Notes: generated by a model from the sequence alone, not told the origin. DNA of 64,000 nucleotides from Desulfuromusa kysingii (GCF_900107645.1 NZ_FNQN01000010.1:1-64000), one strand, 5' to 3'. Shown: positions 33,963 to 43,890, counted from the stretch's first letter. A program made the numbers and translations.

Positions 33963-34961
33963 ATGCGTCGATATCTCTTATCCTTTGTTAGTCTCCTCAT
34001 TCTCCTTATTCCTGTCGTTGCCTTCGTCTCCTATGCTCTCCTTTTCAGCCCTAAGACCCCGGAAAGTCCCGTCCAGTTCGAAATTCAACCGGGCACTGGT
34101 CTCAATCAGGTTGCCGCAAGTCTGCAAAAGACAGGGGTGGTTCGTAATGCCTTGGCTGTCAAATTGCTAGCTCGCTGGAAACAACAGACGGGTCAGATTC
34201 AAGCAGGGCACTATGTTTTTAAAAATCCGGCATCTGCGGAAAAAGTTCTTGATCGTCTGGTTCAAGGAGATGTTGAAAAAGTCAGCCTGACAGTCCCTGA
34301 AGGGTTTACTCTGAAGCAGGTCATCGCCAGAATTGCAGAAAAGGGTTTCGGTCAAAGTGAACGCCTGCAGAGGCTGGCGACAGACAAAGGATTTATTCAA
34401 TCTTTAGGGATTGAAGCCAATAGTCTGGAAGGGTATCTGTTCCCTGAAACCTATCTGTTTGCACCGGGGATTGATGAAAAGGCGCTGTTGACGATGATGG
34501 TCTCCCAGTTTTTTGATCACACTGGATCAAAATTCAAGGCGGATATTGCAAAATTAGGACTAAGCCAGCATCAGTGGGTCACCTTAGCGTCGATCATTGA
34601 AAAGGAGACGGGAATCGTTACCGAGATGCCTTTGATCTCCTCGGTTTTTCACAACCGGCTCAGAGGCAATATTCCACTACAGACAGATCCTACAGTCATC
34701 TATGGGATTGATGACTTCGATGGCAACATCACCCGTAAGCATCTGAAAACACCAACCCCCTACAATACTTATACGACCAAAGGGCTACCGCCGGGACCGA
34801 TTGCCAATCCTGGACTTTCGGCCCTTGATGCCGCAGCGCACCCAGCAATCACACAACTGCTTTATTTTGTCGCCAGAGGCGATGGGAGTCACCAGTTTTC
34901 AAAAACACTCAAGGAACATAATGCTGCGGTACGGAAGTATCAATTGCGCAAACGGAAATAA
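33963..34961 (+). CDS. mltG: Endolytic murein transglycosylase MltG
   Basis: A 332-residue YceG-family protein with one N-terminal membrane helix (about 5-25), a LysM-like region (GLNQVAASLQKTGVV) and the catalytic domain with LEGYLFPETYLF and the catalytic Glu in SIIEKETG, ending in TKGLPPGPIANPGLSALDAAAHP. It cuts nascent glycan chains and is thought to set their length. It sits 8 bp after plsY. Length fits the family. Confidence 0.95.
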   Translation: MRRYLLSFVSLLILLIPVVAFVSYALLFSPKTPESPVQFEIQPGTGLNQVAASLQKTGVVRNALAVKLLARWKQQTGQIQAGHYVFKNPASAEKVLDRLVQGDVEKVSLTVPEGFTLKQVIARIAEKGFGQSERLQRLATDKGFIQSLGIEANSLEGYLFPETYLFAPGIDEKALLTMMVSQFFDHTGSKFKADIAKLGLSQHQWVTLASIIEKETGIVTEMPLISSVFHNRLRGNIPLQTDPTVIYGIDDFDGNITRKHLKTPTPYNTYTTKGLPPGPIANPGLSALDAAAHPAITQLLYFVARGDGSHQFSKTLKEHNAAVRKYQLRKRK

Positions 34962-35048
34962 TGTAGGTTGAATCCTTCTTCAGTCGGGAGAAGGGGGATG
35001 TAAGCGAGTTGAGGGGAAATGTCAGTATGATTAATATCTGTATCGGGA

Positions 35049-35079
35049 GGTGAGGCAGGTAATGAAAACCTGCCCCACC
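35049..35079. terminator. Hairpin between convergent mltG and hemL
   Basis: GGTGAGGCAGGT / ACCTGCCCCACC (12 bp, one mismatch) with a 7-nt loop, but no clear T-run. It probably ends transcripts from one or both sides. Confidence 0.45.
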
Positions 35080-35087
35080 GGATATTC

Positions 35088-36371
35088 TTAAACCGTAGCT
35101 AACGCTTTTTCTAGTGCAGCGATAGTTTTATCCAGATCTTCCTTTGAGTGCGAAATGCTTATAAATCCAGCTTCAAATTGTGCTGGGGCCAGATTTATCC
35201 CTTGATCTAGCATACTCCGGAAGTAACGACCAAAGGCCTCAGTATCACTTGCCAATGCAGCGTCAAAGTTATTGACCGGTCCCTCTTGAAAGTAGGTACA
35301 GAACATGCCGCCGACGCGCTGCCAGCATGTTGCAATCGGACTGTTACCTGCGACCTGCTGTACCCCTTTTTCCAGGTAAGCAGCTTTCTCCTCTAACTGC
35401 TGATAAAAGCCTTCTTGCTGGAGAAGTTTCAACGTCGCAATCCCTGCGCTCATCGCTAGAGGGTTACCCGATAGCGTCCCTGCCTGATAAACGCCACCTT
35501 CCGGTGAAAGGCTATCCATGATTTCGCGCTTGCCACCAAAGGCCCCTACAGGTAATCCACCACCGATGATTTTACCGAGACAGACCAAGTCACCACGCAC
35601 GCCAAAGCGTTCCTGTGCTCCACCGTATGCGACCCGGAATCCAGTCATCACTTCGTCAATGATCAAAATGATCCCCTCAGCAGTACAGAGATCCCGCAAC
35701 TCCTGAAGGAAGCCTTTAACCGGAGGGACGCAGCCCATATTTCCAGCAACCGCTTCCAGGATAATACAAGCAATTTCTCCTTTGTTGGCAGCGACGAGCT
35801 CCTGAACATTAGCCAGATCATTGTAGTTTGCCGTTAAGGTATATTTGGCAAAATCCGCAGGAACCCCTGGTGAGGTTGGTACCCCAAATGTTGCTAAGCC
35901 ACTGCCGGCTTTAACCAGGAGGGAATCCGCATGACCGTGATAACAGCCATCAAACTTGAGGATTTTATCGCGACCGGTATAACCACGCGCCAAGCGGATG
36001 GCACTCATGGTTGCTTCGGTCCCCGATGAAACCATGCGTACTTTTTCGATATTCGGATAAGCCTCACATACGATCTCAGCAAGTTCGGTTTCTAATGGTG
36101 TTGGGGCTCCAAAAGAAGCACCACTTGCTGCGGTCTTTTGAATCGCTTCCACAACCTTGGGGTGACAGTGCCCCAGTATCATCGGTCCCCACGATCCAAC
36201 GTAGTCGATATATTCATTGCCATCGACATCGTAAATCTTGCTTCCAGCGGCTTTAGCAATAAAAATTGGATTGCAGCCTGCCGATTTAAAAGCCCGGACA
36301 GGGCTGTTCACTCCACCGGGTATAATCGCTTTTGCCTTGACAAATAACTCTTCAGATTTTGTATGATTCAT
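35088..36371 (-). CDS. hemL: Glutamate-1-semialdehyde 2,1-aminomutase HemL
   Basis: A 427-residue PLP enzyme converting glutamate-1-semialdehyde to 5-aminolevulinate in the C5 haem pathway. Landmarks: N-terminal [21 protein letters not shown], the PLP-binding [15 protein letters not shown], the Schiff-base Lys in [16 protein letters not shown] and [15 protein letters not shown]. Length matches the family. Haem supply is relevant to the multihaem cytochromes encoded elsewhere in the window. Confidence 0.96.
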   Translation of the reverse strand: MNHTKSEELFVKAKAIIPGGVNSPVRAFKSAGCNPIFIAKAAGSKIYDVDGNEYIDYVGSWGPMILGHCHPKVVEAIQKTAASGASFGAPTPLETELAEIVCEAYPNIEKVRMVSSGTEATMSAIRLARGYTGRDKILKFDGCYHGHADSLLVKAGSGLATFGVPTSPGVPADFAKYTLTANYNDLANVQELVAANKGEIACIILEAVAGNMGCVPPVKGFLQELRDLCTAEGIILIIDEVMTGFRVAYGGAQERFGVRGDLVCLGKIIGGGLPVGAFGGKREIMDSLSPEGGVYQAGTLSGNPLAMSAGIATLKLLQQEGFYQQLEEKAAYLEKGVQQVAGNSPIATCWQRVGGMFCTYFQEGPVNNFDAALASDTEAFGRYFRSMLDQGINLAPAQFEAGFISISHSKEDLDKTIAALEKALATV

Positions 36372-36532
36372 AGCGGTTGCTGACTCCTTTGAAAGAAGCG
36401 GTTAAAAGGAATATCGATATTTACAAACAAGTCATTATATAGCATAGATACGCCACTCGCAAAAATGAATAGAATGTTTGTTATTGTCTCTCAGCTCTAG
36501 GCGCGAAAAACGAACAGTGTTATAAAATAAGA

Positions 36533-36560
36533 TTGACCTTCGCGTAAAGGTACGATAAAA
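36533..36560 (+). promoter_or_regulatory. Promoter-embedded dyad upstream of the DUF1302 cluster
   Basis: TTGACC (36533-36538) and ATAAAA (36555-36560) are spaced 16 bp. The spacer and -35 form the dyad ACCTT-CGCGTA-AAGGT (36536-36551). A related sequence sits at 43760 before the acyl-CoA ligase gene (16 of 22 positions identical, including TTGACC and CGTAAA). The transcript would have a leader of about 280 nt. The rest of the 475-bp gap (36372-36846) is AT-rich and shows no gene. Confidence 0.6.
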
Positions 36561-36846
36561 AGAGATTGATATCATGTTTCTTAAAAACAAATCAGCGATT
36601 CTCCTTGAAACAAAAGGATAAAATTTACCAAGAGAAGAATAAATACGTTTTGGAAATGCTCAAAACACCTTTTTATTCTTGCGATCAAGACAGGTCGGAG
36701 CTAGTATCGACAAAAAATTCATAAATCGGCAGACAGAACTTGCTATGAACCCCATATCGATTTCTGTTGATTTTTTCTACGCAATGCCGACGAGTTGACT
36801 TGTTTACTGAGGTTGTTGATTAAATCACGCGCTCCAAGGAGGACAC

Positions 36847-38868
36847 ATGGGAATCAGAATGAAGAAAATAAAATTTAAATTAAGGGTACGAAGCACTTGC
36901 CTAACCCTGCTGGCTTTGGTATTGACTGCTACCTTTGTAGCACCATCTTTTGCCTTTCAGTTTGGATCTGGAGATCTCACCGGTAGCTTTGACTCGACCC
37001 TCTCTTATGGTCTTGCCTGGCGGATGGCCGATCAGGATTCCGACTTGATAGGTGTTGCCAATGGTGGGAATGCCTATTCCCTGAACTTTGATGATGGCGA
37101 TCTTAATTATGATAAAGGGGATCTGATCAACAATACTGCAAAAATTACTAGTGAACTTGGTCTTCAGTATAAAAGTTTTGGTCTTTTCGTGCGCGGTAGC
37201 GCTTTTTATGATTTTGAAAACAATGATGGTGACCGTGCCAGAACCGATCTTAGCGACGAAACTTTGGATATGGTCGGCAAAGACGCTGAACTTCTTGATG
37301 CCTACATCACCTGGGATTTTGATGTTGCGCAAATGCCGGCCCAGATTCGCGTTGGTAGCCAGGTTTTGAGCTGGGGAGAAAGTACTTTTATCCAAAATGG
37401 TATCAATGTCATCAACCCTTTCGATGTCAGCAAGCTACGCGTTGCCGGGGCGGAGTTGAAGGAAGGCTTAATCCCTGTCGGCATGGTGTCTGCCTCTATC
37501 AGCCCAACGGAAAATATAACTTTTGAAGGTTTTTACCAGTACGATTGGCAAGAGGTGAAGATTGATCCGCCAGGCTCTTACTGGAGCACGAATGATTTCG
37601 CTGGTGAGGGTGGCGATCAGGTTATGCTCGGTTTTGGGCAGTGGTCCGATCAAGGTGAAAGTTGGACAGGGGCATTGTACGAAGATTCAGATGAAAGATT
37701 TAATATGGTCCCCCGTGGATCAAATGTCTACGCCGATGATGATGGTCAATATGGTGTCGCCATGCGTGTCTATGCCGCCAACCTGAATGATACTGAATTC
37801 GGTTTTTATTACATGAACTACCATAGTCGCCTTCCAGTTCTCAGCGCGAGAACTGGTTCTGCAGTTGGTGCGCTTAAAGCGACAACAGCAGCTACGGCTG
37901 CTGGAACATTTGCGGCACTCTACGATCCTCAAGACCCTACGTCGGCAACAGCTGCCATAACTGCGGGGGTAACGGCTGGAACAACAACTGGCGTAACGGG
38001 TGGTCTTGATGTCGCTGAAGCTCAAGCTATTGCGACCGGTGCCATAAATGCAGCAACCGCAGGGGGAAGTGCCTTAGCCTCTGCATATGCGGTCAATGAA
38101 TATGCCCAGACCGCCGAATACATGATTGAGTACCCTGAAGACATTCAACTGTTTGGGGTCAGCTTTAACACCACCTTGCCTGCCAGTGGTATTGCCCTGC
38201 AGGGAGAAGTGTCCCACAGATTGGATGTTCCCTTGCAGATGGATGATATTGAGCTTATCTTTGCGGCCCTTGGGCCGATAAGTCCGGGATTGGCAACATA
38301 CAACCAAATTTACGATGCGACGGGACAGTATGAATATTATATTCAGGGGTACAAACGCCTGGACGTCACTCAGGCCCAGATAACAGCAACCAAACTTCTC
38401 GGTCCCACTTTTGGCGCTGATCAATTTGTCCTGGTTGGGGAAGTTGGCTTGACGCATGTTCATGGGATGCCGGATAAAGACGATTTACGTATGGATGGAG
38501 TAGGAACCCCAATCAGTGGTAATGCGCTTCTTGCAAGCTCCCACTATGATGAAACTGAATCCTCATCAGCTTTTGCCGATGCCACTTCCTGGGGCTACCG
38601 TCTGGTTGCCAAGCTCGACTTCAACAACGCTATCGGCGCTGTCACTCTGTCACCGCGGGTTGCCTGGGCCCATGATGTCAACGGTACCACCCCTGGCCCC
38701 GGTGGTAATTTCATTGATGGTCGGAAGACTGTCACTTTAGGGCTCGAAGCTAACTATCAAAATCAGTGGACTGCTGATTTGAGCTATACCGATTTTTTTG
38801 GTGCAGGCCGATATAATCTGATCAATGATCGGGATTTCTTGGCATTTAACATCAAATATTCATTCTAA
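36847..38868 (+). CDS. DUF1302-family outer-membrane protein
   Basis: A 673-residue exported protein with a signal peptide (about 1-37, ending PSFAFQF). Many alternating beta segments and a C-terminal aromatic ending (NIKYSF) indicate an outer-membrane beta-barrel. Residues about 335-420 are an Ala/Thr/Gly-rich low-complexity insert, probably a surface loop. DUF1302 proteins occur next to DUF1329 and RND genes and are linked to handling of hydrophobic compounds, but a function is not proven. The start has AAGGAGG close upstream (4-nt spacing); the ATG at 36859 is an alternative. The DUF1329 gene follows after 22 bp. Confidence 0.9.
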   Translation: MGIRMKKIKFKLRVRSTCLTLLALVLTATFVAPSFAFQFGSGDLTGSFDSTLSYGLAWRMADQDSDLIGVANGGNAYSLNFDDGDLNYDKGDLINNTAKITSELGLQYKSFGLFVRGSAFYDFENNDGDRARTDLSDETLDMVGKDAELLDAYITWDFDVAQMPAQIRVGSQVLSWGESTFIQNGINVINPFDVSKLRVAGAELKEGLIPVGMVSASISPTENITFEGFYQYDWQEVKIDPPGSYWSTNDFAGEGGDQVMLGFGQWSDQGESWTGALYEDSDERFNMVPRGSNVYADDDGQYGVAMRVYAANLNDTEFGFYYMNYHSRLPVLSARTGSAVGALKATTAATAAGTFAALYDPQDPTSATAAITAGVTAGTTTGVTGGLDVAEAQAIATGAINAATAGGSALASAYAVNEYAQTAEYMIEYPEDIQLFGVSFNTTLPASGIALQGEVSHRLDVPLQMDDIELIFAALGPISPGLATYNQIYDATGQYEYYIQGYKRLDVTQAQITATKLLGPTFGADQFVLVGEVGLTHVHGMPDKDDLRMDGVGTPISGNALLASSHYDETESSSAFADATSWGYRLVAKLDFNNAIGAVTLSPRVAWAHDVNGTTPGPGGNFIDGRKTVTLGLEANYQNQWTADLSYTDFFGAGRYNLINDRDFLAFNIKYSF

Positions 38869-38890
38869 ATTGATACAGGGAGCAAATATT

Positions 38891-40252
38891 ATGCTGAAAA
38901 ACGCATTAGCTGGGGCCTTTGCCCTATTACTGATCACGGCATTGGCAGGGCTTTCTTTTGCCGCCATTACTGCTGATGAAGCCGCCCGTCTGGGTAAAGA
39001 CCTGACTCCGGTCGGCGCTGAAAAAGCGGGAAACTCGGATGGTTCCATTCCCGCCTGGGACGGTGGCATCACCACTCCACCTGAAGGTTATACCAAGGGG
39101 ATGCATCACCCTGACCCCTATGCTGATGATAAAGTTCTGGTGACCATTACTGCTGCCAACATGGATCAGTATAAGAACAGGTTGACCGCCGGACATCAGG
39201 CCATGCTTAAAACCTACGATAGCTTCAAGATGAACATCTACCCAACACATCGTAGCGCCTCATCGCCACAACGCATCTATGACATGACCAAAAAAGTCTC
39301 CCAAACCGCCGAACTGATTAATGGTGGTGATGGAGTCAAAGGTACCGTGAACGGCATCCCCTTTCCCATTCCTGAATCCGGGATTGAGGTTCTCTGGAAC
39401 CACATGCTGCGTTATCGGGGTGATGCCGCGTCACGTAAAATTGCCCAGGCACCGATGACCCGTGGTGGAAGTTATACCCTGGTTAAGTTTGATGATGAGT
39501 TCAGCCTGAGTTATTCACAAGAAGGGATGACTGAAGAAGAATTAAAAAACCGGATTCTGATGTTTCGTCAAGAGGTGACAGCACCAGCGCGGTTGGCAGG
39601 TAATGTCTTGCTGGTTCATGAAACCATGAATCAAGTCACTGAACCACGTGCTGCCTGGGTATACAATCCTGGTCAACGGCGGGTTCGCAGAGCTCCGAAT
39701 GTTGCTTACGACAACCCGGGGACAGCTGCGGACAGCTTGCGGACGGCGGATCAATTTGACATGTTCAATGGCGCACCTGACCGCTACAACTGGAAGTTGA
39801 TTGGCAAAAAAGAACTCTATATTCCTTACAATAACTACCTGCTTCACAGCGATAAATTGAAGTATAAAGATATCCTCACCCCATTACATGCAAACCCGGA
39901 TTATTTACGCTATGAACTCCATCGGGTTTGGGTGATTGAAGCCACGTTGCGTGAAGGGGCCCGTCACCTCTATAAAAAGCGAGTTTTCTATATTGATGAA
40001 GACTCCTGGCAGATTATGGTTGCCGAACATTACGATAACCGTGACCAACTGTGGCGGGTTTCTGAAGGTCATTCCATCAATTACTACGAAGTTCCAACCT
40101 TCTGGACAACGCTAGAAACCCATTACGACCTGCAATCTGGACGCTATCTGGCTCTTGGGCTGGACAATGAAGCGGAAATGTACGATTTTAGTATCAAACG
40201 GACCGATCAGGACTATTCTCCCGGGGCTTTGCGTCGGGCTGGCCGTCGTTAA
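38891..40252 (+). CDS. DUF1329-family exported protein
   Basis: A 453-residue protein with a signal peptide (about 1-25, ending SFAAITADEAARLG). The family signature AARLGKDLTPVGAEKAGNSDGSIPAWDGG is at the mature N-terminus and a C-terminal region WIIEATLREGARHLYKKRVFYIDEDSW is typical. DUF1329 proteins are predicted to resemble the lipid-carrier folds of LolA/LolB and are thought to work in the periplasm or at the outer membrane with a DUF1302 partner. The start at 38891 has a GGGAG site; the frame extends upstream into the DUF1302 gene. A terminator follows. Confidence 0.9.
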   Translation: MLKNALAGAFALLLITALAGLSFAAITADEAARLGKDLTPVGAEKAGNSDGSIPAWDGGITTPPEGYTKGMHHPDPYADDKVLVTITAANMDQYKNRLTAGHQAMLKTYDSFKMNIYPTHRSASSPQRIYDMTKKVSQTAELINGGDGVKGTVNGIPFPIPESGIEVLWNHMLRYRGDAASRKIAQAPMTRGGSYTLVKFDDEFSLSYSQEGMTEEELKNRILMFRQEVTAPARLAGNVLLVHETMNQVTEPRAAWVYNPGQRRVRRAPNVAYDNPGTAADSLRTADQFDMFNGAPDRYNWKLIGKKELYIPYNNYLLHSDKLKYKDILTPLHANPDYLRYELHRVWVIEATLREGARHLYKKRVFYIDEDSWQIMVAEHYDNRDQLWRVSEGHSINYYEVPTFWTTLETHYDLQSGRYLALGLDNEAEMYDFSIKRTDQDYSPGALRRAGRR

Positions 40253-40274
40253 TAGGTCTTCAACCATTTAGTCT

Positions 40275-40306
40275 TGGCCGAGTCGGCAACGGCTCGGCCA
40301 TTTTTT
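40275..40306 (+). terminator. Rho-independent terminator between DUF1329 and YCF48-like genes
   Basis: TGGCCGAGTCG / CGGCTCGGCCA, perfect 11-bp stem with loop GCAA and six T. Located inside what looks like one functional cluster, it probably lowers expression of the inner-membrane and periplasmic partners relative to the outer-membrane pair. Confidence 0.9.
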
Positions 40307-40328
40307 ATGCCTTTTCTGAGTGTTGGAT

Positions 40329-41300
40329 ATGATAAAAATTTTTGCACAATTCAGCGACCTTGCCCTCGCTATCAGCGTCAGCCTGCTGGTCATTTTCTAT
40401 AGTGCTTCCCCAGTTATTAGCGCTGATACCGCAGTGATTGCTCCACTGGCAACCCAGTCATTGCTGCTTGATGGTCAACGCATCGACGATACCCTGGTCG
40501 TCGTTGGTGAGCGTGGCCATATTCTCATCAGTGAAGACAATGGCAGCAGTTGGATGCAATGTCAGGTCCCGACACGTGCCACCTTGACCGCGGTCTATTT
40601 TATTGATCGTCAAAATGGTTGGGTGGTCGGTCATGATCAGGTTATCCTGCGAACCAGAGACGGTGGCAGCAGCTGGAAGCTTGTTTATGAAAATCCGGAA
40701 GCCCAAAGCCCTTTGTTAGACATCCTTTTTCTTGATGACAACCACGGCTATGCCATTGGTGCATATGGACAATTCCTGGAGTCTTTTGATGCTGGCAGCA
40801 GTTGGGAGGGGCGCTGGATCAGTGAGGATGATTTCCATTTAAACCAGATCGTTGCAGTCGGAGACCAGCTGTTTATTGCAGCTGAAGCCGGTTTTGCCTA
40901 TCGCTCCGATGATCAGGGGCAAAACTGGACGCTGCTGGACCCTGACTATCAGGGATCCTTTTTTGCGATCTTCCCTGCCGAGCATAACCGACTCCTGTTA
41001 TTCGGCCTGCGTGGACATCTGTTTCTCTCTGATGACGCCGGGGAAACCTGGTCGACTACGACCACAGGCACAGAGGCGAGTTTAACCAGTGGCATCCGGC
41101 TTGACGATGGCTCCATCGTCATAACCGGTCTCGCCGGGGTGATTTTAACCAGTCACGACAATGGCTCTACCTTTGCTCTCCATCAAGATCCGGAGCGCAA
41201 AGGCTTCAGTCAATTATTACAAGCAGCAGACGAGACTATTATCGCAATCGGTAATTTTGGTGTAACCAAGCTTTCCCAACAAATTTTTATGATTAAGTAG
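40329..41300 (+). CDS. YCF48/BNR-repeat periplasmic protein
   Basis: A 323-residue exported protein with a hydrophobic leader (about 10-35) and a beta-propeller built of repeats with the pattern GxxGxxxxSxDxGxxW (VGERGHILISEDNGSSWMQ, VGHDQVILRTRDGGSSWK, IGAYGQFLESFDAGSSWE, FGLRGHLFLSDDAGETW). The family includes Ycf48, an assembly factor. Proteins of this kind accompany RND transporters of the MMPL type in DUF1302/DUF1329 clusters; their role is not established. A GTG 9 nt upstream is an alternative start. The RND gene follows after 21 bp. Confidence 0.85.
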   Translation: MIKIFAQFSDLALAISVSLLVIFYSASPVISADTAVIAPLATQSLLLDGQRIDDTLVVVGERGHILISEDNGSSWMQCQVPTRATLTAVYFIDRQNGWVVGHDQVILRTRDGGSSWKLVYENPEAQSPLLDILFLDDNHGYAIGAYGQFLESFDAGSSWEGRWISEDDFHLNQIVAVGDQLFIAAEAGFAYRSDDQGQNWTLLDPDYQGSFFAIFPAEHNRLLLFGLRGHLFLSDDAGETWSTTTTGTEASLTSGIRLDDGSIVITGLAGVILTSHDNGSTFALHQDPERKGFSQLLQAADETIIAIGNFGVTKLSQQIFMIK

Positions 41301-41321
41301 CGGAAAAAGCAGGAGATTTAG

Positions 41322-43655
41322 ATGAAACTGAATGCCTTCAGAACGGGGCTTGAAAAGCTCATTTTTAACAATCGGCGTATTTTGCTGGGCTTTTTTATCC
41401 TGGTCACCCTGCTTATGTCTTATTCTCTCACCAGCCTGCGCATCGACGCGGGCTTCAACAAACTGCTGCCGCTTGAACACGAGTATATGCAAACCTACGT
41501 TGAACACCGCAAGGAGTTTGGCGGTGCCAACCGGATTTTGATTGCACTGATGTCCAAGCAGGGGGATATTTTCACCCCCGAATTCTTCACCACCTTGCAA
41601 AATGCCACAGATGATGTCTTCTTTATCCCTGGAGTCGATCGTGCCCAGGTGACATCATTGTTTACTCCCAACGTCCGTTTTACCGAAGTCGTTGAGGATG
41701 GCATCTCTGGAGGCAATGTTGTTCCTGCAGACTTTGAGCCGACCTCAGAGGGGTTGGAGAAAGTCCGCAAAAATATCCTCAAAGCGGGGATTCTCGGACG
41801 CCTGGTCGCCAATGACTTTAGCGGGGCGGCAATCAGTGCACAATTGCTGGATGTCGATCCGGCAACCGGTGAAAAGCTCGACCTGATCAAGGTCTCACAT
41901 CTGCTTGAAGAACGGATAAGGGATAAGTATCAGAGCGATCAGGTCAGCGTTCATATCATTGGCTTTGCCAAGGTCATTGGTGATATTGCCGATGGGGCAC
42001 AACGGGTTATCCTGTTTTTCTGCATTGCCTTTGCGATCACCAGTTTGCTGGTTTTCCTCTACACCCGCTCTTTCATCCTCACCCTGATTCCCATAGGTTG
42101 CTCCTTGATTGCAGTTATCTGGCAACTGGGGCTCTTACCAATTCTCGGTTATGGTATCGATCCGATGGGATTGTTGGTGCCGTTTCTGATTTTTGCAATC
42201 GGGGTCAGTCACGCAGTACAGATGATCACAGCCAACACTGCTGAAGTGCGTGCTGGAGCAGACCGTCTGGAAGCGGCCAAAGCCTGCTTTCGGCAACTGC
42301 TGATTCCCGGCTTTATCGCTCTGGCCAGCGATACCATTGGTTTCATTACGATTCAGTTGATTGAAATCCAGGTCATCCAGGAGATGGCGATTACTGCAAG
42401 CTTAGGTGTTGCTGTCATTATTCTCAGCAATCTGATCCTGCTGCCAATCCTCCTCTCTTATGTCAAAACCGGGCGCCGTTACAAACGCCGGGTCGATGAG
42501 CAGACCCGAACGCTGAAACCGATCTGGAATTTCTTTGAACGGGCCGCAGAACCCAAGTTTGCGACAGTCATTATCGCGATCGCCATCATTCTTCTCGGTT
42601 TTGGCCTCTGGAAAGGGTCCGATATCAAGATGGGAGACATGCACCGCGGCGTCCCTGAGTTGCGGACCGATTCCCGTTATAACCAGGATAGTAAGGTCAT
42701 CACTGAAAACTTTTCTATCGGTGTCGATCTGATTACCGTCATTGTTGAAACCAAACCAGACGGCTGTATTGATTACGATATTATGACCGCTATTGATCGC
42801 TTTGCCTGGCATATGAACAATGTTGATGGTGTCCAGTCGGTCATCGGACTTCCCGGTATTGCCAAAATTATTAATGCCGGATGGAATGAGGGGAGCTTAA
42901 AGTGGCAGGTTTTGCCACGGAATCAAGCAACCATGGTTCAGGCCGTTGGTTATATCCCAACCAGTAGCGGTTTGTTGAACTCCGATTGCAGTGTTATGCC
43001 GGTGGCCATCTTCACGAAAGACCACAAAGCAGAAACCATCGCCAATATTGTTGCAGAAGTCAAAAGTTACCGTGAACAGCATGTTTCTGAGAATGTCACC
43101 TTCAGACTGGCTTCCGGTAATGTCGGGGTGATGGCAGCAACCAATGAAGAAGTCTCCGCTGCACAGTTTCCCATCCTCCTCTATGTTTTTGGTGCTGTGA
43201 CCCTCCTTTGCTTCTATGAGTTCCGTTCCATAAGGGCGGTCCTTTGTATCATCTTACCTTTGGCGCTGGTATCTCTGCTGGCCTATGCCTTGATGAGTAT
43301 TCTGGAGATTGGCTTAAAAGTCTCCACTCTCCCGGTTGTTGCTTTGGGGGTTGGGGTTGGGGTTGATTACGGTATCTATATTTTTAGCCGTTTACGCAGC
43401 TACTTGCGCAAAGGTCAGACTTTGCAGGAAGCCTACTTGCACACCTTGGCGATTACTGGAAACGGGGTTGTGTTTACCGGGGTAACCCTCGCTATCGGCG
43501 TTGCGACCTGGATTTTTTCACCACTTAAATTTCAAGCCGATATGGGAATCCTGCTGACCTTTATGTTTCTGGTCAACATGCTTGGAGCTATCTTGCTGCT
43601 TCCCGCCTTAGCCTGCTTTTTACTGCCAAAATCGAGAAATATCTTCTCGAAATAA
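41322..43655 (+). CDS. MMPL-type RND transporter
   Basis: A 777-residue RND-superfamily protein with twelve expected membrane segments in two halves (first at about 20-40, block about 210-360; second half about 405-425, 620-770), each followed by a large periplasmic loop. The motif GVGVGVDYGIYIFSRLRSYLRKGQTLQEAY near residue 685 is characteristic. MMPL proteins often move lipids or hydrophobic molecules. With the DUF1302 barrel, DUF1329 carrier and YCF48-like partner it could form a trans-envelope path. Direction of transport is not determined by sequence. Confidence 0.9.
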   Translation: MKLNAFRTGLEKLIFNNRRILLGFFILVTLLMSYSLTSLRIDAGFNKLLPLEHEYMQTYVEHRKEFGGANRILIALMSKQGDIFTPEFFTTLQNATDDVFFIPGVDRAQVTSLFTPNVRFTEVVEDGISGGNVVPADFEPTSEGLEKVRKNILKAGILGRLVANDFSGAAISAQLLDVDPATGEKLDLIKVSHLLEERIRDKYQSDQVSVHIIGFAKVIGDIADGAQRVILFFCIAFAITSLLVFLYTRSFILTLIPIGCSLIAVIWQLGLLPILGYGIDPMGLLVPFLIFAIGVSHAVQMITANTAEVRAGADRLEAAKACFRQLLIPGFIALASDTIGFITIQLIEIQVIQEMAITASLGVAVIILSNLILLPILLSYVKTGRRYKRRVDEQTRTLKPIWNFFERAAEPKFATVIIAIAIILLGFGLWKGSDIKMGDMHRGVPELRTDSRYNQDSKVITENFSIGVDLITVIVETKPDGCIDYDIMTAIDRFAWHMNNVDGVQSVIGLPGIAKIINAGWNEGSLKWQVLPRNQATMVQAVGYIPTSSGLLNSDCSVMPVAIFTKDHKAETIANIVAEVKSYREQHVSENVTFRLASGNVGVMAATNEEVSAAQFPILLYVFGAVTLLCFYEFRSIRAVLCIILPLALVSLLAYALMSILEIGLKVSTLPVVALGVGVGVDYGIYIFSRLRSYLRKGQTLQEAYLHTLAITGNGVVFTGVTLAIGVATWIFSPLKFQADMGILLTFMFLVNMLGAILLLPALACFLLPKSRNIFSK

Positions 43656-43681
43656 CCCTTGTATCAGCACCTTTTTACTTA

Positions 43682-43705
43682 GGGCCATCTGTCAACAGAT
43701 GGCCC
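43682..43705 (+). terminator. Hairpin downstream of the RND gene
   Basis: GGGCCATCTGT / ACAGATGGCCC is a perfect 11-bp inverted repeat 27 bp after the stop. It lacks a T-run, so termination is likely but not certain. Confidence 0.55.
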
Positions 43706-43759
43706 AAGAACGACTCTCTTCTCCATAGCTTCAAAAATAGAACAATTTTATATTTTAGG

Positions 43760-43787
43760 TTGACCCGAACGTAAAAGTAAGTAGAAT
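43760..43787 (+). promoter_or_regulatory. Promoter with motif shared with the DUF1302 cluster
   Basis: TTGACC (43760-43765), 16-bp spacer containing CGTAAAAGTA, TAGAAT (43782-43787). The -35/spacer matches the sequence at 36533 at 16 of 22 positions. It lies about 104 bp before the acyl-CoA ligase start. A shared regulator of both operons is the simplest reading. Confidence 0.65.
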
Positions 43788-43890
43788 ATAGACTCTATCT
43801 TTAAAATAAATCTTAATCGCAGCTTGGGTTGCAGATAGTCGAAAAGACATTATCATTAATTGACCTAACCTGGTTAAAAGGGAAATGACG

